Shown piece by piece: positions 8,550-17,575 of a stretch of 64,000 nucleotides of DNA. Positions within the stretch are counted from its first letter, which is position 1, and the number at the start of each line of letters is the position of its first letter. Below the pieces are notes generated by a model. The model made no database searches. It saw nothing but the letters and a program-made list of their open reading frames with translations, and was not told the DNA's origin. This DNA comes from Flavobacterium inviolabile (GTDB lineage Bacteria; Bacteroidota; Bacteroidia; Flavobacteriales; Flavobacteriaceae). The position numbers and the translations under genes were made by a program. The DNA is taken from NCBI RefSeq assembly GCF_013389455.1, contig NZ_CP058278.1, positions 2,480,001-2,544,000 of the forward strand, given 5' to 3'.

Positions 8550-9617
8550 ATGAAGGCATTGCCAAACTTAACCGCTCTTCGATTTTTTTTAGCACTATTT
8601 GTAGTTCTTTTTCATATCCCGCAATTTTGCAGAAACCAGGAAATTCCTTTTTTTGACGCTTTATCCATATTTCATAAAGGTAAAGAAGCGGTATATGTTT
8701 TCTTTTCTTTAAGCGGATTTTTGATCATCAGGCAGGTATATATCGAAAAAAAAGAAACCGGTTACATTTCACTTCCGAAATTTTACATGAAGCGAATTTT
8801 AAGGATTTTTCCATTGTATTACCTGATCCTGTTTACAGGCTTCTTTTATTACCGTTTTTTATTGCCGCAGTTAGGTTATGATTTTGAAAGCAATTATAAC
8901 CTTTTGGAAGGGATATTGCTTTCCGTATTCTTTTTGCCCAATGTATTCGGCAGTTTGTATCATCCGGGTGGAATCATCGAAATACTTTGGTCTATCGGTA
9001 TAGAAGAACAGTTTTACTTATTTATTGCACCGGTTATGTTATGGGTAAAAAGAAACTACATACTGCCGGTTTTAGCCGGTTTTACGATTGTTTATTTTGC
9101 GGTTTTCTTTTCGGATCTATTACCGCAGCTGTATCAGTTTAAAATGTACTTTTTTTATTTCTCGTCAAGCGGTCTGGCATCCGTTTTAATGCTGGATAAA
9201 AAGGTGAACGGAAAAGGAGTAAAGGCGGCAGCGCTGCTGTTGCTCGTGATGATGACAGTCTATTTTACCACCAATGTCTTTATCGATAATTTATCAGAAA
9301 TGGGATATCATTTGTTCAGCATGATACTGTTTGCCGTATTTCTGTCTGCAATTTGTCAGGTTCCGTTTACGTTTCTGGAGCACCGCATCATGAAATATTT
9401 AGGAACCATTTCCTATGGCATTTATATGTTCCATGCCATAGCAATGCAGCTTGTCGGATTGGTGTTTATTAAGCTTATCTCTAATATGGGATTACCGGAT
9501 ATCATACAGATTTTACTTTTTAACACGCTGGTAATTGTGCTGACTATTTTATTTGCCGGCATATCCTATCGTTATTACGAATCGTATTTTCTCAGATTAA
9601 AAAAGAATTTTCGATAA
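8550..9617 (+). CDS. Acyltransferase 3 family membrane protein (OafA/YrhL-like)
   Basis: A 355-residue integral membrane protein with about ten hydrophobic segments. The N-terminal block MKALPNLTALRFFLALFVVLFHI holds the conserved Arg and His of the acyltransferase-3 family, and LWSIGIEEQFYLF is the second family block. The C-terminus has ISYGIYMFHAIAM, also conserved. Such proteins O-acylate exported polysaccharides, lipopolysaccharide, peptidoglycan or small molecules, taking the acyl group across the membrane. No glycan gene cluster surrounds it; glmM follows after 87 bp but with its own promoter. The acceptor is unknown. Confidence 0.88.
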   Translation: MKALPNLTALRFFLALFVVLFHIPQFCRNQEIPFFDALSIFHKGKEAVYVFFSLSGFLIIRQVYIEKKETGYISLPKFYMKRILRIFPLYYLILFTGFFYYRFLLPQLGYDFESNYNLLEGILLSVFFLPNVFGSLYHPGGIIEILWSIGIEEQFYLFIAPVMLWVKRNYILPVLAGFTIVYFAVFFSDLLPQLYQFKMYFFYFSSSGLASVLMLDKKVNGKGVKAAALLLLVMMTVYFTTNVFIDNLSEMGYHLFSMILFAVFLSAICQVPFTFLEHRIMKYLGTISYGIYMFHAIAMQLVGLVFIKLISNMGLPDIIQILLFNTLVIVLTILFAGISYRYYESYFLRLKKNFR

Positions 9618-9657
9618 AAACCGGAGCCGGTAACCTCGTGGCAAGCCACAACTTTTT

Positions 9658-9665
9658 TATATTTG
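9658..9665 (+). promoter_or_regulatory. -7 box of glmM with an adjoining inverted repeat
   Basis: TATATTTG is a perfect -7 box 39 nt before the glmM ATG. Just upstream, GTGGCAAGCCAC (9638-9649) is a short perfect inverted repeat between the expected -33 and -7 positions. With the T-run after it, it could instead be a weak terminator of the acyltransferase gene. Confidence 0.55.
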
Positions 9666-9704
9666 TAAACATTTTAAAAATAAACATTGAAACCCTGAAT
9701 TTAT

Positions 9705-11093
9705 ATGACATTAATAAAATCAATTTCCGGAATTAGAGGAACTATTGGCGGAAAAGTAGGTGATAACCTGACACCGGTTGATGCGGTTAAATTTGCATCG
9801 GCTTACGGGACTTTTCTGAAACAAAACAGTACAAAAGAAAAACTGACGGTTGTAATTGGTCGTGATGCCCGGATTTCGGGTCCGATGATTCACAATCTGG
9901 TTGTCAATACGTTAATTGGTTTGGGAATTGATGTTATCGATTTAGGCCTGTCAACAACGCCTACAGTTGAAGTAGCGGTGCCATTGGAAAAAGCGGATGG
10001 CGGAATTATCCTGACAGCTTCGCATAACCCGAAACAATGGAATGCCTTAAAACTATTGAATGAAAAAGGCGAATTTTTAAGCGGAGCCGATGGTGCCAAA
10101 ATTTTAGAAATTGCCGAACAGGAAGCTTTCGATTTTTCCGATGTGGATAGCTTAGGTGTAATTACCGAGAACGATGCCTATATGGATATCCATATTGACG
10201 AAGTGCTGGACTTACCTTTAGTGGATGCGGAAATCGTTAAGAAAGCCGGATTTAAAGTTGTCGTAGACGGTGTGAATTCCTCAGGCGGAATCATTATTCC
10301 GAAGCTATTGGAACAAATGGGCGTAGAGGTTGTAGAACTTTACTGTGAACCAAACGGACATTTCCCGCACAATCCGGAGCCTTTAAAAGAACATTTGGGC
10401 GATATCTGCGAATTGGTGGTTAAAGAAAAAGCAGATTTCGGTATCGTAGTTGACCCGGATGTTGACCGTCTGGCATTTATTTCAAACGACGGAGAAATGT
10501 TTGGAGAAGAATACACGCTTGTAGCGGTAGCCGATTATGTATTGAGTAAAACACCCGGAAATACCGTTTCCAATATGTCTTCTTCAAGAGCATTGCGCGA
10601 CATCACAAACAAACACAACGGAAACTACGAAGCGAGTGCGGTTGGTGAAGTGAATGTAGTGGAACTGATGAAAAAAAATAATGCTGTGTTGGGTGGCGAA
10701 GGTAACGGCGGAATCATTTATCCGGAATTACATTACGGGCGTGATGCTTTAGTTGGTGTTGCTTTGTTCCTGACGTATTTAGCCAACCAGGAGAAAACCG
10801 TAGCAGAATTAAGAGCCGGATATCCGCAATATTTTATGAGCAAAAACAAGATTGAATTAACACCGCAGATCGATGTTGATGCCATCTTAAAAGCAATGAC
10901 GGAAAAATATAAAAATGAGAATATTTCAACTGTTGACGGTGTCAAAATAGACTTCGCAACCGATTGGGTACATTTGAGAAAATCCAATACCGAACCGATT
11001 ATCCGTATTTATACAGAAGCGCCAACGCAGGAACAGGCAGACAGTCTTGCCCTGAGAATTATTGACGAGATCAAAGCGATAGCCGGAATATAA
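9705..11093 (+). CDS. glmM: Phosphoglucosamine mutase
   Basis: GlmM converts glucosamine-6-phosphate to glucosamine-1-phosphate for UDP-GlcNAc, feeding peptidoglycan and lipid A synthesis in the cytoplasm. The phosphoserine loop TASHNP is present with Ser106, the metal loop reads DPDVDR, the sugar loop GEGNGG and the C-terminal phosphate-binding loop RKSNTEPIIRIY. At 462 residues it has the length usual for Bacteroidota GlmM, slightly longer than the proteobacterial enzyme. The start ATG follows a perfect -7 box, and a strong terminator follows at 11101, so it is probably monocistronic. Phosphomannomutase activity of the same superfamily is the alternative, but the GEGNGG loop and the overall form fit GlmM. 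Confidence 0.93.
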   Translation: MTLIKSISGIRGTIGGKVGDNLTPVDAVKFASAYGTFLKQNSTKEKLTVVIGRDARISGPMIHNLVVNTLIGLGIDVIDLGLSTTPTVEVAVPLEKADGGIILTASHNPKQWNALKLLNEKGEFLSGADGAKILEIAEQEAFDFSDVDSLGVITENDAYMDIHIDEVLDLPLVDAEIVKKAGFKVVVDGVNSSGGIIIPKLLEQMGVEVVELYCEPNGHFPHNPEPLKEHLGDICELVVKEKADFGIVVDPDVDRLAFISNDGEMFGEEYTLVAVADYVLSKTPGNTVSNMSSSRALRDITNKHNGNYEASAVGEVNVVELMKKNNAVLGGEGNGGIIYPELHYGRDALVGVALFLTYLANQEKTVAELRAGYPQYFMSKNKIELTPQIDVDAILKAMTEKYKNENISTVDGVKIDFATDWVHLRKSNTEPIIRIYTEAPTQEQADSLALRIIDEIKAIAGI

Positions 11094-11100
11094 AAATAAA

Positions 11101-11127
11101 ACCCTGAGATTTCTCAGGGTTTTTTTA
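11101..11127. terminator. Rho-independent terminator after glmM
   Basis: ACCCTGAGA / (T)CTCAGGGT stem with a very short loop followed by seven or more T. The opposite strand also ends in T-rich sequence, so it can serve the convergent gene ending at 11150. Confidence 0.85.
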
Positions 11128-11149
11128 TACAATTTCCGAAACGAATAGC

Positions 11150-12277
11150 TTATAGTTCCTGAAGCAGCACTGCATTCATATTTTCCGGAGTGATTCCGAT
11201 TTCCCGGAGCAGTACCCGGATGTCGCTATTGTTTTTGTTTTGCAGTAATTGCAGCAATTTTTCCCGGTCGTATCGTTTTAAGGCTCTTTCACAAATTAAA
11301 GCCCCGATCATATAAGGAACGGAAGTTTCATTGTCAATATAGAACCTTTCAAACGGATTATCGATATAACGCTGAAAATCGATCGTATTGCCTTTTTGGA
11401 GGAACTTTTTAAGATTGTTTTTATGCCAGTCATAACTGTACAATCCGCTGCCGCCCAAATAGGTTGCAATACCTTCATTCAATATTGCAGCCACATTGGG
11501 AAAGAGTTTGTTTACATAGATATGGACAATTTCATGTGTATAGCAATCGGCGTTATTGCCTGAAAAAACGGTATTGTTGGATTCTGCCAGGCCGCCGGTT
11601 TCCGAAACATACATCAGCGGATTATAATCAAAACCTTTTATCCGGAACAGTTCCTGCGGACTGGTGCAGGAGTAATAATGGACCGGAATCGGGCTGCAAT
11701 TAAAGAACTTGCAGATTTTTACAATATCAAGCTTTTGCTGATTGGCCTCAACGCTGTTTAATTTCTTTAAAGGCGAGATAAAATAATGAATACTTTCAAT
11801 TGTCACAGGAGTATAATCCCGGGTGGCATAGTCCAGATAATGACTAAATAGGATGTCGTTGTGGATGTGATTGGCCACAATATTGTAAATACACCGTATC
11901 GTATTGTCCTTTGTTTGGGTATTATAACCGATGTACGCAATTTTTACGATCTTACAATCGGCAGTTTTTGTATCGATGATCTCCATAAGCGTAGGCTTAT
12001 AGAAGTCCGTCCCGAATTTGCTGTTTTCGATATTAACAAGGTCTGTATAAGGTGTTTTATATTTTTCAAAATCACTTTTCAGCCAGTATTTATTTTCCTG
12101 TGACGATTGATTTTTTGTAGCCAGAAATCCGGTCAGCGCCGTGATGATCTTTTTGTTGATTTCTTTTTCACGGTCAATTACCGGGGATATCGTCAGATGG
12201 ATGGACGGCTCCTTTTGTTTTTGGGAAAAACAACCGATATGCAGTGCGATAAAAACAAATAGCAGGATCTTTTTCAT
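11150..12277 (-). CDS. Exported protein with HExxH metallopeptidase-like motif
   Basis: I do not recognise a named family. The N-terminus from the ATG at 12277 (MKKILLFVFIALHIGCFSQ) is a signal peptide; LHIGC resembles a lipobox but has His at -3, so a lipoprotein is only possible. In the C-terminal half, THEIVHIYVN gives an HExxH zinc motif and about 25 residues later NEGIATYLGG supplies a glutamate in the arrangement seen in peptidase-MA-like gluzincins. This suggests a periplasmic or surface metallopeptidase, or a descendant of one. A TTG 12 nt upstream (12289) is a less likely start because ATG plus the signal peptide fits better. It ends 23 bp from the glmM terminator and is followed upstream by a GNAT gene 22 bp away, possibly one transcript. 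Substrate unknown. Confidence 0.65.
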   Translation of the reverse strand: MKKILLFVFIALHIGCFSQKQKEPSIHLTISPVIDREKEINKKIITALTGFLATKNQSSQENKYWLKSDFEKYKTPYTDLVNIENSKFGTDFYKPTLMEIIDTKTADCKIVKIAYIGYNTQTKDNTIRCIYNIVANHIHNDILFSHYLDYATRDYTPVTIESIHYFISPLKKLNSVEANQQKLDIVKICKFFNCSPIPVHYYSCTSPQELFRIKGFDYNPLMYVSETGGLAESNNTVFSGNNADCYTHEIVHIYVNKLFPNVAAILNEGIATYLGGSGLYSYDWHKNNLKKFLQKGNTIDFQRYIDNPFERFYIDNETSVPYMIGALICERALKRYDREKLLQLLQNKNNSDIRVLLREIGITPENMNAVLLQEL

Positions 12278-12299
12278 TTTAAAAACCAATCAGTGTTAA

Positions 12300-12827
12300 T
12301 TATAGGGTATAAAAACGTTCCCGGTCCAGGATCCAGTGTATCATGTCGTGGCTTCGGGACCATTCCGTAAAATTTATTTTCGTTAGTATTTTTGCAGAAT
12401 CGACATTGCTAATTAAACTTCTGGCGGTTATGGTCACCACTTTTGGATCGGAAAATGCCCGGTCTACCAGGTTTTTAGCCGCTTCAAACGCATATCCTTT
12501 TTTGCGCTGCTGCCGGATAATACCATATCCCAGATCTATTTCGCCCTGGGCATTCGGTATTCCTTTAAAGCCCACATCGCCAATGATACACATATCGTCC
12601 TGTTTAATGATCATCCAAGACTCAAATCCGGTAGGATAACCTGACAATTGCAGATTGTTGATTATTTTCGGCAGGGTTTCCATTACATCGTCATCCGGCC
12701 AGCCGTCGGCAATATGAATCCCGAGATTGTGCAATTCGGTACAATTGCCTTCAAGGACATCCATCGCAACGCTGCGGGTAAAAGGAATTAAAAACAGCCG
12801 TTCTGTGGTAATTTTTTCAGTGGTCAT
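12300..12827 (-). CDS. GNAT family N-acetyltransferase (RimJ/RimL type)
   Basis: About 175 residues opening with TTEKITTERLFLIPF, a hallmark of the RimJ/RimL-like GNAT group. The acetyl-CoA region is seen at IDLGYGIIRQQRKKGYAFEAAKNLV (an R/Q-x-x-G-x-A-type loop), followed by the typical ITARSLISNVDSAKILTKINF block. The ATG at 12827 is used rather than the TTG one codon earlier. The acceptor (protein N-terminus, antibiotic or metabolite) cannot be inferred. It is followed closely by the exported HExxH protein on the same strand. Confidence 0.82.
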   Translation of the reverse strand: MTTEKITTERLFLIPFTRSVAMDVLEGNCTELHNLGIHIADGWPDDDVMETLPKIINNLQLSGYPTGFESWMIIKQDDMCIIGDVGFKGIPNAQGEIDLGYGIIRQQRKKGYAFEAAKNLVDRAFSDPKVVTITARSLISNVDSAKILTKINFTEWSRSHDMIHWILDRERFYTL

Positions 12828-12879
12828 CAAACAGTAATGATTAGTGTTTAAAAGCTGAAAAATAGTAAATAAATAAGAA

Positions 12880-12904
12880 ACCCTGAGAATTTCCCAGGGT
12901 TTTA
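12880..12904 (-). terminator. Terminator downstream of the SDR gene
   Basis: Imperfect stem ACCCTG(A)GAA / TTC(C)CAGGGT with T-rich flanks on both strands, 20 bp beyond the SDR stop. Closely similar in sequence to the glmM terminator at 11101. Confidence 0.65.
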
Positions 12905-12923
12905 TATATTGTTTTTCGATTGT

Positions 12924-13682
12924 TTACAGCATCATCCCGCCGGATACCTCAATACGCTGGGCATTGACCCATTTGGCATCATCGGTACATAAAAAGGCAA
13001 CAACACTGCCAATATCGTCCGGAAGTCCCACACGGCCTAAAGCCGTTACGGAAGCAATCTGTTTATTCAAATCGGAATTGTCACGAACAGCGCCGCCGCC
13101 AAAATCTGTTTCAATGGCTCCCGGTGCCACCACATTAACACGGATACCTCTTGAACCAAGTTCTTTTGCCTGGTATTTTGTTAAGGTCTCTATAGCCCCT
13201 TTCATCGAAGCATAAGCGGCATATCCCGGAAAAGAAAAACGGGCTAATCCGGTAGAAATATTAACAATTCCACCGCCATTGGCAAGAATTGGCAAAGCCT
13301 TCTGCGTCAGGAAAAAAGTTCCTTTAAACTGAATGTTCATTAAGGTGTCGAATTGCTCTTCGGTAGTTTCTGCAAAAGAAGCGTGAATACCAATACCGGC
13401 ATTGTTAACCAGATAATCCAGGGTAGCGGTCTTGAAATGTGTTTGTAACGTTTGGGCTGTTTCCTGCCAGAAAGCATCAAAGCTTTTACTTTCCGCTACA
13501 TTCAGTTGGATGGCAGCCGCTTTTAAACCGTATGCTTCAACTTGTCGCACGACTTCAAGAGCTTCCTCTTTTTTACTGTTGTACGTCAGAATAATATTGA
13601 TTCCTTTTTGAGCAAGACTTAAGACCATGTTTTTACCAAGTCCGCGGCTTCCTCCTGTTACTAAAGCTATTTTTTGTGACAT
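12924..13682 (-). CDS. SDR family NAD(P)-dependent oxidoreductase
   Basis: A 252-residue classical short-chain dehydrogenase. The cofactor motif TGGSRGLG is at residues 9-16, NNAG at 93-96, the catalytic Ser at 143 (NIST) and YASMK with Tyr157 and Lys161. The C-terminal DIGSVVAFLCTDDAKWVNAQRIEVSGG block is typical of FabG-like and related SDRs. Reaction: reversible oxidation of a secondary alcohol or reduction of a ketone using NAD(P)(H); the substrate is not predictable. Its neighbours do not form a pathway with it, so FabG is not claimed. Confidence 0.88.
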   Translation of the reverse strand: MSQKIALVTGGSRGLGKNMVLSLAQKGINIILTYNSKKEEALEVVRQVEAYGLKAAAIQLNVAESKSFDAFWQETAQTLQTHFKTATLDYLVNNAGIGIHASFAETTEEQFDTLMNIQFKGTFFLTQKALPILANGGGIVNISTGLARFSFPGYAAYASMKGAIETLTKYQAKELGSRGIRVNVVAPGAIETDFGGGAVRDNSDLNKQIASVTALGRVGLPDDIGSVVAFLCTDDAKWVNAQRIEVSGGMML

Positions 13683-13780
13683 TGTTCTGAATTTTAATGT
13701 TTTACAAAGGCAAATTTAAAGCAGTCCTGCCGTTCCGTTATGGTGACAGCTTAAGTATTAATGGTGATAGTTTAAGTTTT

Positions 13781-14299
13781 TTAGGTTAGTAAATGCAGTA
13801 TTTCCTGCCAGTTATTAACCCTGGTATGCGGATGGTCGTGATTGTTATTATTGTGCGGCTGCGAGAACAGTAAAGCCCTGCCTTCAAAATAGTCCAGATT
13901 TTTAAAATGATCGTCAATCATGATGTCGCCTTTAACAGCTGTTTTGGAACCGCAGAAAACAATTTGTTTCCAGGTAATGAACGGGAAGTGCTCCTCAAGC
14001 CAGTAGAACTTTTCTTCCAGGCTGTTTGGAAATTCCATGGCGGCAGAAACAATAAACAAATCGTATTTTTCATTTAAGAGTTCCAAAGCTTTAATACTGC
14101 CTTCCATAACCGGAAGTGTTCTGAAAAAACCGGCAGTGTTTATGTATTCATAGGCATTTTTAAACACGGTAGCTTCCGGTTTGCCATTTAAATTTTCAAT
14201 ACGCTGGGTTATACCCATCTCGACAGTTTCATACTGAATAAGTTGGGCATATATGTCGGCTAAAACACCATCCATGTCTACTAATAATCGTTGCTTCAT
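13781..14299 (-). CDS. 5'(3')-deoxyribonucleotidase-like HAD phosphatase
   Basis: A 172-residue protein with the HAD nucleophile motif DMDGVLAD at residues 8-15 (Asp8 nucleophile, Asp10 acid/base) and a later GDIMIDDHFKNLDYF block giving the metal-binding aspartates. This matches the NT5C family that removes phosphate from (deoxy)ribonucleoside monophosphates. The ATG overlaps the upstream GNAT stop (ATGA, 4 bp), so the two are co-translated. Confidence 0.82.
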   Translation of the reverse strand: MKQRLLVDMDGVLADIYAQLIQYETVEMGITQRIENLNGKPEATVFKNAYEYINTAGFFRTLPVMEGSIKALELLNEKYDLFIVSAAMEFPNSLEEKFYWLEEHFPFITWKQIVFCGSKTAVKGDIMIDDHFKNLDYFEGRALLFSQPHNNNNHDHPHTRVNNWQEILHLLT

Positions 14300-14727
14300 A
14301 GTTCTTGTAATGATTTTACTAAATATTTGGGTACTTCGGTATATCCTTGTCTGTAATAGAATTTATGTGCTTCCGTTCTTCTGGAATGCGAATGCAGTTC
14401 GATACGGTCACAATTGTGCTGTTTTGCCAAAGCCACACTGTATTCTTCCAGCTGCTTTCCGATACCTTTACTCCGGGCATCGTGGTCTACGGCAAAATAG
14501 CTGATTCTTGCGAAATCGCCTTTTAAAGCCAGTTGCGGAATAAAATGAATGGAAATAAAAGCCAGTACCTGTTTGTTTTCTTCATAAACCAGTAATGCTT
14601 CATCCGGATGCTTCAGTAATAAAGCTATCTTTTCGCTGAGAAAAGCAGCAGTACCGGGATAATCCATTTGTGCCAGTAAATCGCAGATGCGGTCACTATC
14701 GGCTAAGGTAGCTTTACGTATCGACAT
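14296..14727 (-). CDS. GNAT family N-acetyltransferase
   Basis: A 143-residue single-domain GNAT. The N-terminus (SIRKATLADSDRICDLLAQM) and the acetyl-CoA loop HDARSKGIGKQLEEYSVALA are visible, followed by the characteristic HSRRTEAHKFYYRQGY motif near the C-terminus. The final four bases overlap the start of the deoxyribonucleotidase gene. The acceptor is unknown. Confidence 0.82.
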   Translation of the reverse strand: MSIRKATLADSDRICDLLAQMDYPGTAAFLSEKIALLLKHPDEALLVYEENKQVLAFISIHFIPQLALKGDFARISYFAVDHDARSKGIGKQLEEYSVALAKQHNCDRIELHSHSRRTEAHKFYYRQGYTEVPKYLVKSLQEL

Positions 14728-14910
14728 AAGGTAAGAGTATTATACTCAAAGCTAATTTTTTATCAAGGAGTAACAATGGATCCGCCTGTTAATTTTACTA
14801 TAATTTTTGATAAAGAAATACAGGCATTCAGGACTTTGCAGCAATGCAGCTTTTATCGGCTTTGCCAAAATTGTTTCCTGGATATTGAGCGCACTTTCCG
14901 GTCTGTAGAG
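14728..14910. other. Intergenic gap without recognised gene
   Basis: The 183 bp between the GNAT start and the deiminase stop hold no clear gene. A short plus-strand frame starting at 14776 has AAGGAG five bases before its ATG but shows no family resemblance and runs antisense into the deiminase gene. I see no hairpin or -7 box of note. Confidence 0.4.
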
Positions 14911-16161
14911 TTAAGGAGTATGGCCTTTAGGCACATTCCGGGTATAGCAATGGATCCCGCCGCCATATAGATTTAAGGCAATGGTAGCCATTGCCACCAC
15001 CTTTCTTTCCGGAAACACGCTTTGCAGGATGCGCAACGCTTCCTCGTCTTTTTCCTTTACCTTATACGGCATTCCTTCCCGGTAATATTTCTGGGCAATA
15101 ACCAGATTATTGGTAATTAAAAAGTTGCAGTAACTCAAAGCCGGCATCACTTTCATTTTTTCTTTCGGAAACGGACTTCCGTCGCGCAATTTCCCATGAA
15201 GCATGTCGTGTGCCTGCTGATAATCGTCAAAAACAGGATCGCCTTCCTGAATGTTTACATATATGGGTTCCGGAACCGGCATTTTTATAATGGTAAACGG
15301 ATCGCCGTGATTGTCGGTTTCACCTTTTAAATGTAAATAAGCGATATCCAGACGTTCCTTATTATAAGCATGGATTGGATTACTCAGGGCTTCTTCTTCT
15401 GTAACATCGGCAATAAGGATGGTATTGCGGTTGACAAAACGGCACATCTCATCGATATGCCCGTTTGCCGATCCTGAACGATAAGCAATAAGATCACCGT
15501 TTTCATCAGGGATAGGACCGCTGTACATATCTTCATCGTCATAAGTGGCATACGGCAGCCAGATTATTTGGGACAGGTTGAAAACCCGTTTAAACTCCGC
15601 TTCAACCTGTTCTTTTGTCCAGCCTTTGTTGCGTTTGTTTACTTCGGTATCTTCAATGGTCATCAGGATTCCATCGCCGTTAAACTCCCGGTTTCCGCCT
15701 TCGCTGGTTAAGCGGGTAAATATTAAATTTTCAACAGCCACGAATTTCGCGTGAACACGGTCAAATTCCTCCAGTTTTTTCGAAACAGGATGATTGTTCG
15801 GATACATACCGTAAGTGTCAAAATTGAAATCGGCTACGGCACGCTCTCCATGATTGTTGACTAAAATTTCAGCCCCAAAATCCCTTGAAAAAATAAGCTC
15901 GGCTGGGAAGATCATAAAACGGATTTTGCTGACGTCGATCCGGTTGTTTTCCAAAGTAGTTATCACATACTCTTTCTGCGCATCGTCATAACAACTAATG
16001 ATCACCGCAACATGGTCGATTAAGTACTGTAGCAATTCCAGGCTTACCGCTTCAATATCAAATTCCTTCGACTGTGTTGCATATTTATTGACCGGCCAGA
16101 TTATTAAAACCGATTCCTGTTCTTCAAATTCACCAACCGTTTTAAAATCATGTACTTTCAT
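14911..16161 (-). CDS. Agmatine deiminase family protein (PAD_porph-type guanidine hydrolase)
   Basis: A 416-residue member of the agmatine/peptidyl-arginine deiminase superfamily, hydrolysing a guanidino group to a ureido group and ammonia. The conserved blocks are SRDFGAE, EGGNREFNGDG (the EGGN motif), SANGHIDEMCRFV with the catalytic His, and GGGIHCYTRN at the C-terminus with the nucleophile Cys405. No signal peptide is present, so it is cytoplasmic, unlike the exported Porphyromonas PAD. The N-carbamoylputrescine amidase often paired with agmatine deiminase is not adjacent, so the exact substrate (agmatine, arginine or other) is uncertain. It has its own ATG at 16161 and lies 46 bp from the VOC gene. 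Confidence 0.82.
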   Translation of the reverse strand: MKVHDFKTVGEFEEQESVLIIWPVNKYATQSKEFDIEAVSLELLQYLIDHVAVIISCYDDAQKEYVITTLENNRIDVSKIRFMIFPAELIFSRDFGAEILVNNHGERAVADFNFDTYGMYPNNHPVSKKLEEFDRVHAKFVAVENLIFTRLTSEGGNREFNGDGILMTIEDTEVNKRNKGWTKEQVEAEFKRVFNLSQIIWLPYATYDDEDMYSGPIPDENGDLIAYRSGSANGHIDEMCRFVNRNTILIADVTEEEALSNPIHAYNKERLDIAYLHLKGETDNHGDPFTIIKMPVPEPIYVNIQEGDPVFDDYQQAHDMLHGKLRDGSPFPKEKMKVMPALSYCNFLITNNLVIAQKYYREGMPYKVKEKDEEALRILQSVFPERKVVAMATIALNLYGGGIHCYTRNVPKGHTP

Positions 16162-16206
16162 TTTTCAAACTTTAAAGGGAACCTATAAAGTTACGGAATA
16201 TATCGC

Positions 16207-16587
16207 TTAGTTGGTAGGCGGAGCATAGGTAACAATGTCAATTCCAATACCGTTCGGGTCCACTATTGCAAAATGCCTGTCGCCCCAGGGTTCGTCGCGC
16301 AATTCGATGGCAATGGCGATGCCTTTGTTTGTTATCATTTCATATACGGCATCAACATGGTCAACTTCTATGGTGAGATACATACCCTGTCCGGCAAACG
16401 GTTTTTGGAATAAAGGCTGTTGCGAAGGATGATCGGGAAGTAAAAAACTAAGTTCACTGCTGTTGTCCGGAGCGTGCAGCAACAGGTAAAAATCATTTTC
16501 AAAAGTTACTCCAAACCCCAGGACGGATGTGTAAAAGGCTTTGCTTTCGGCTAATTTTTCGGTTACGATACCGGCATTTAGTTTCAT
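16207..16587 (-). CDS. VOC family (glyoxalase/bleomycin-resistance fold) protein
   Basis: A 126-residue protein with two beta-alpha-beta modules. LAESKAFYTSVLGFGVTFENDFYLLL and the C-terminal ELRDEPWGDRHFAIVDPNGIGIDIVTY are typical VOC segments, with Glu and His/Asp residues that may bind metal. This fold covers glyoxalase I, dioxygenases and antibiotic-binding proteins; the function cannot be assigned. It lies 76 bp after the AraC gene on the same strand. Confidence 0.78.
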   Translation of the reverse strand: MKLNAGIVTEKLAESKAFYTSVLGFGVTFENDFYLLLHAPDNSSELSFLLPDHPSQQPLFQKPFAGQGMYLTIEVDHVDAVYEMITNKGIAIAIELRDEPWGDRHFAIVDPNGIGIDIVTYAPPTN

Positions 16588-16663
16588 AATTGTAGTTTTA
16601 ATGGTTTATCTGTGGCAAATTTCGGGGATGTTACCGGAACCGGATTGTAAAAAACGGACAATC

Positions 16664-17575
16664 TTATTTGAGTACATTTCCGGGAGTAGCGCCATACATA
16701 TTTTTAAACTCTTTGATAAAATGCGCCTGATCATAATAACCCGCATCAAAAAATAACGGATTCTCCCGTAAGGAAGGCTTTTCTTTCAGGATACTTTGAA
16801 AGCGAACGACCTTGGAAAACGTTTTAGCCGAATCGCCGATGTAAAATTCAAAAAGACGGCGCAGCTGTCTGGAGCTGATGCCGGTATCCAGATCTTTTTC
16901 GACAGCCAGTGTGCCGGAGTTTTCCAGAATGAGGGTCATTGCCTTAAAAAAGCGGTTGTCCGGCTGGAAAGCAGCGGTGCTGATATGCTTTAAATAATAA
17001 TGATCCAACAGCGTTTTAATAGCCTGCAGATCCAGTTTCTCATTAAAATGCTGTGCTAAAAATGTAGCATTATCCGGCAAGACCAATGCTAAAAGTTCAT
17101 ACCTGTTAGCAAGTTCAGCGGCATTGATGCTAAAGAGCAGCGGAAACATGGCCGGGTAAAAACGAACACCTATATAATTAAACGTATTATCCAGCGGGAA
17201 TTCGGTATACGTTTTGCTAAACCTGATAACATAGCTTTCTTCGGGATTCTGTAATTCAAAGTAAATATCAATACAGCCATCGGCTACCACCCGGTAATGA
17301 AATGGTGCGGTTAGTTCAGCCGTTGTCTGTAGCTGCCAGTAGCAATGAATGTAGTGCTGCAGGCGGCTGTCCGGCAGAAATTCCCGATAGCGAACCTGTT
17401 CTGCCGTATCCGTAATGGTAGGCTGAATCGGTTGGTATAAGTCTTTTATAGTGAGGATGCCGCTCAAATTGATATTGTTTTTTTGTTCGTTGAATATTCC
17501 GGAACAAAGCCGGTCCCTACCCAAACGAATGTAAAAATAATGTCTTAATTTTAGAAAATGAAAAAGATATATCAT
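16664..17575 (-). CDS. AraC family transcriptional regulator (DUF6597-type N-terminus)
   Basis: The C-terminal ~100 residues form an AraC double helix-turn-helix (SSRQLRRLFEFYIGDSAKTFSKVVRFQSIL, then LFFDAGYYDQAHFIKEFKNMYGATP). The N-terminal domain (REFLPDSRLQHYIHCYWQLQ) resembles the DUF6597 ligand-binding-like domain often found in such regulators. The longest frame starts with ATG at 17575, inside the divergent deformylase-like gene, and its first ~36 residues do not look like the family. A TTG at 17467 is a plausible true start. Targets are unknown; it is divergent from the deformylase-like gene and upstream of the VOC gene. Confidence 0.8.
   Translation of the reverse strand: MIYLFHFLKLRHYFYIRLGRDRLCSGIFNEQKNNINLSGILTIKDLYQPIQPTITDTAEQVRYREFLPDSRLQHYIHCYWQLQTTAELTAPFHYRVVADGCIDIYFELQNPEESYVIRFSKTYTEFPLDNTFNYIGVRFYPAMFPLLFSINAAELANRYELLALVLPDNATFLAQHFNEKLDLQAIKTLLDHYYLKHISTAAFQPDNRFFKAMTLILENSGTLAVEKDLDTGISSRQLRRLFEFYIGDSAKTFSKVVRFQSILKEKPSLRENPLFFDAGYYDQAHFIKEFKNMYGATPGNVLK

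Noticed and set aside
14776..14970. 64-codon plus-strand frame with AAGGAG five bases before its ATG
   Set aside because: No family resemblance, runs antisense into the deiminase gene and lacks a promoter; the Shine-Dalgarno-like match alone is not enough.
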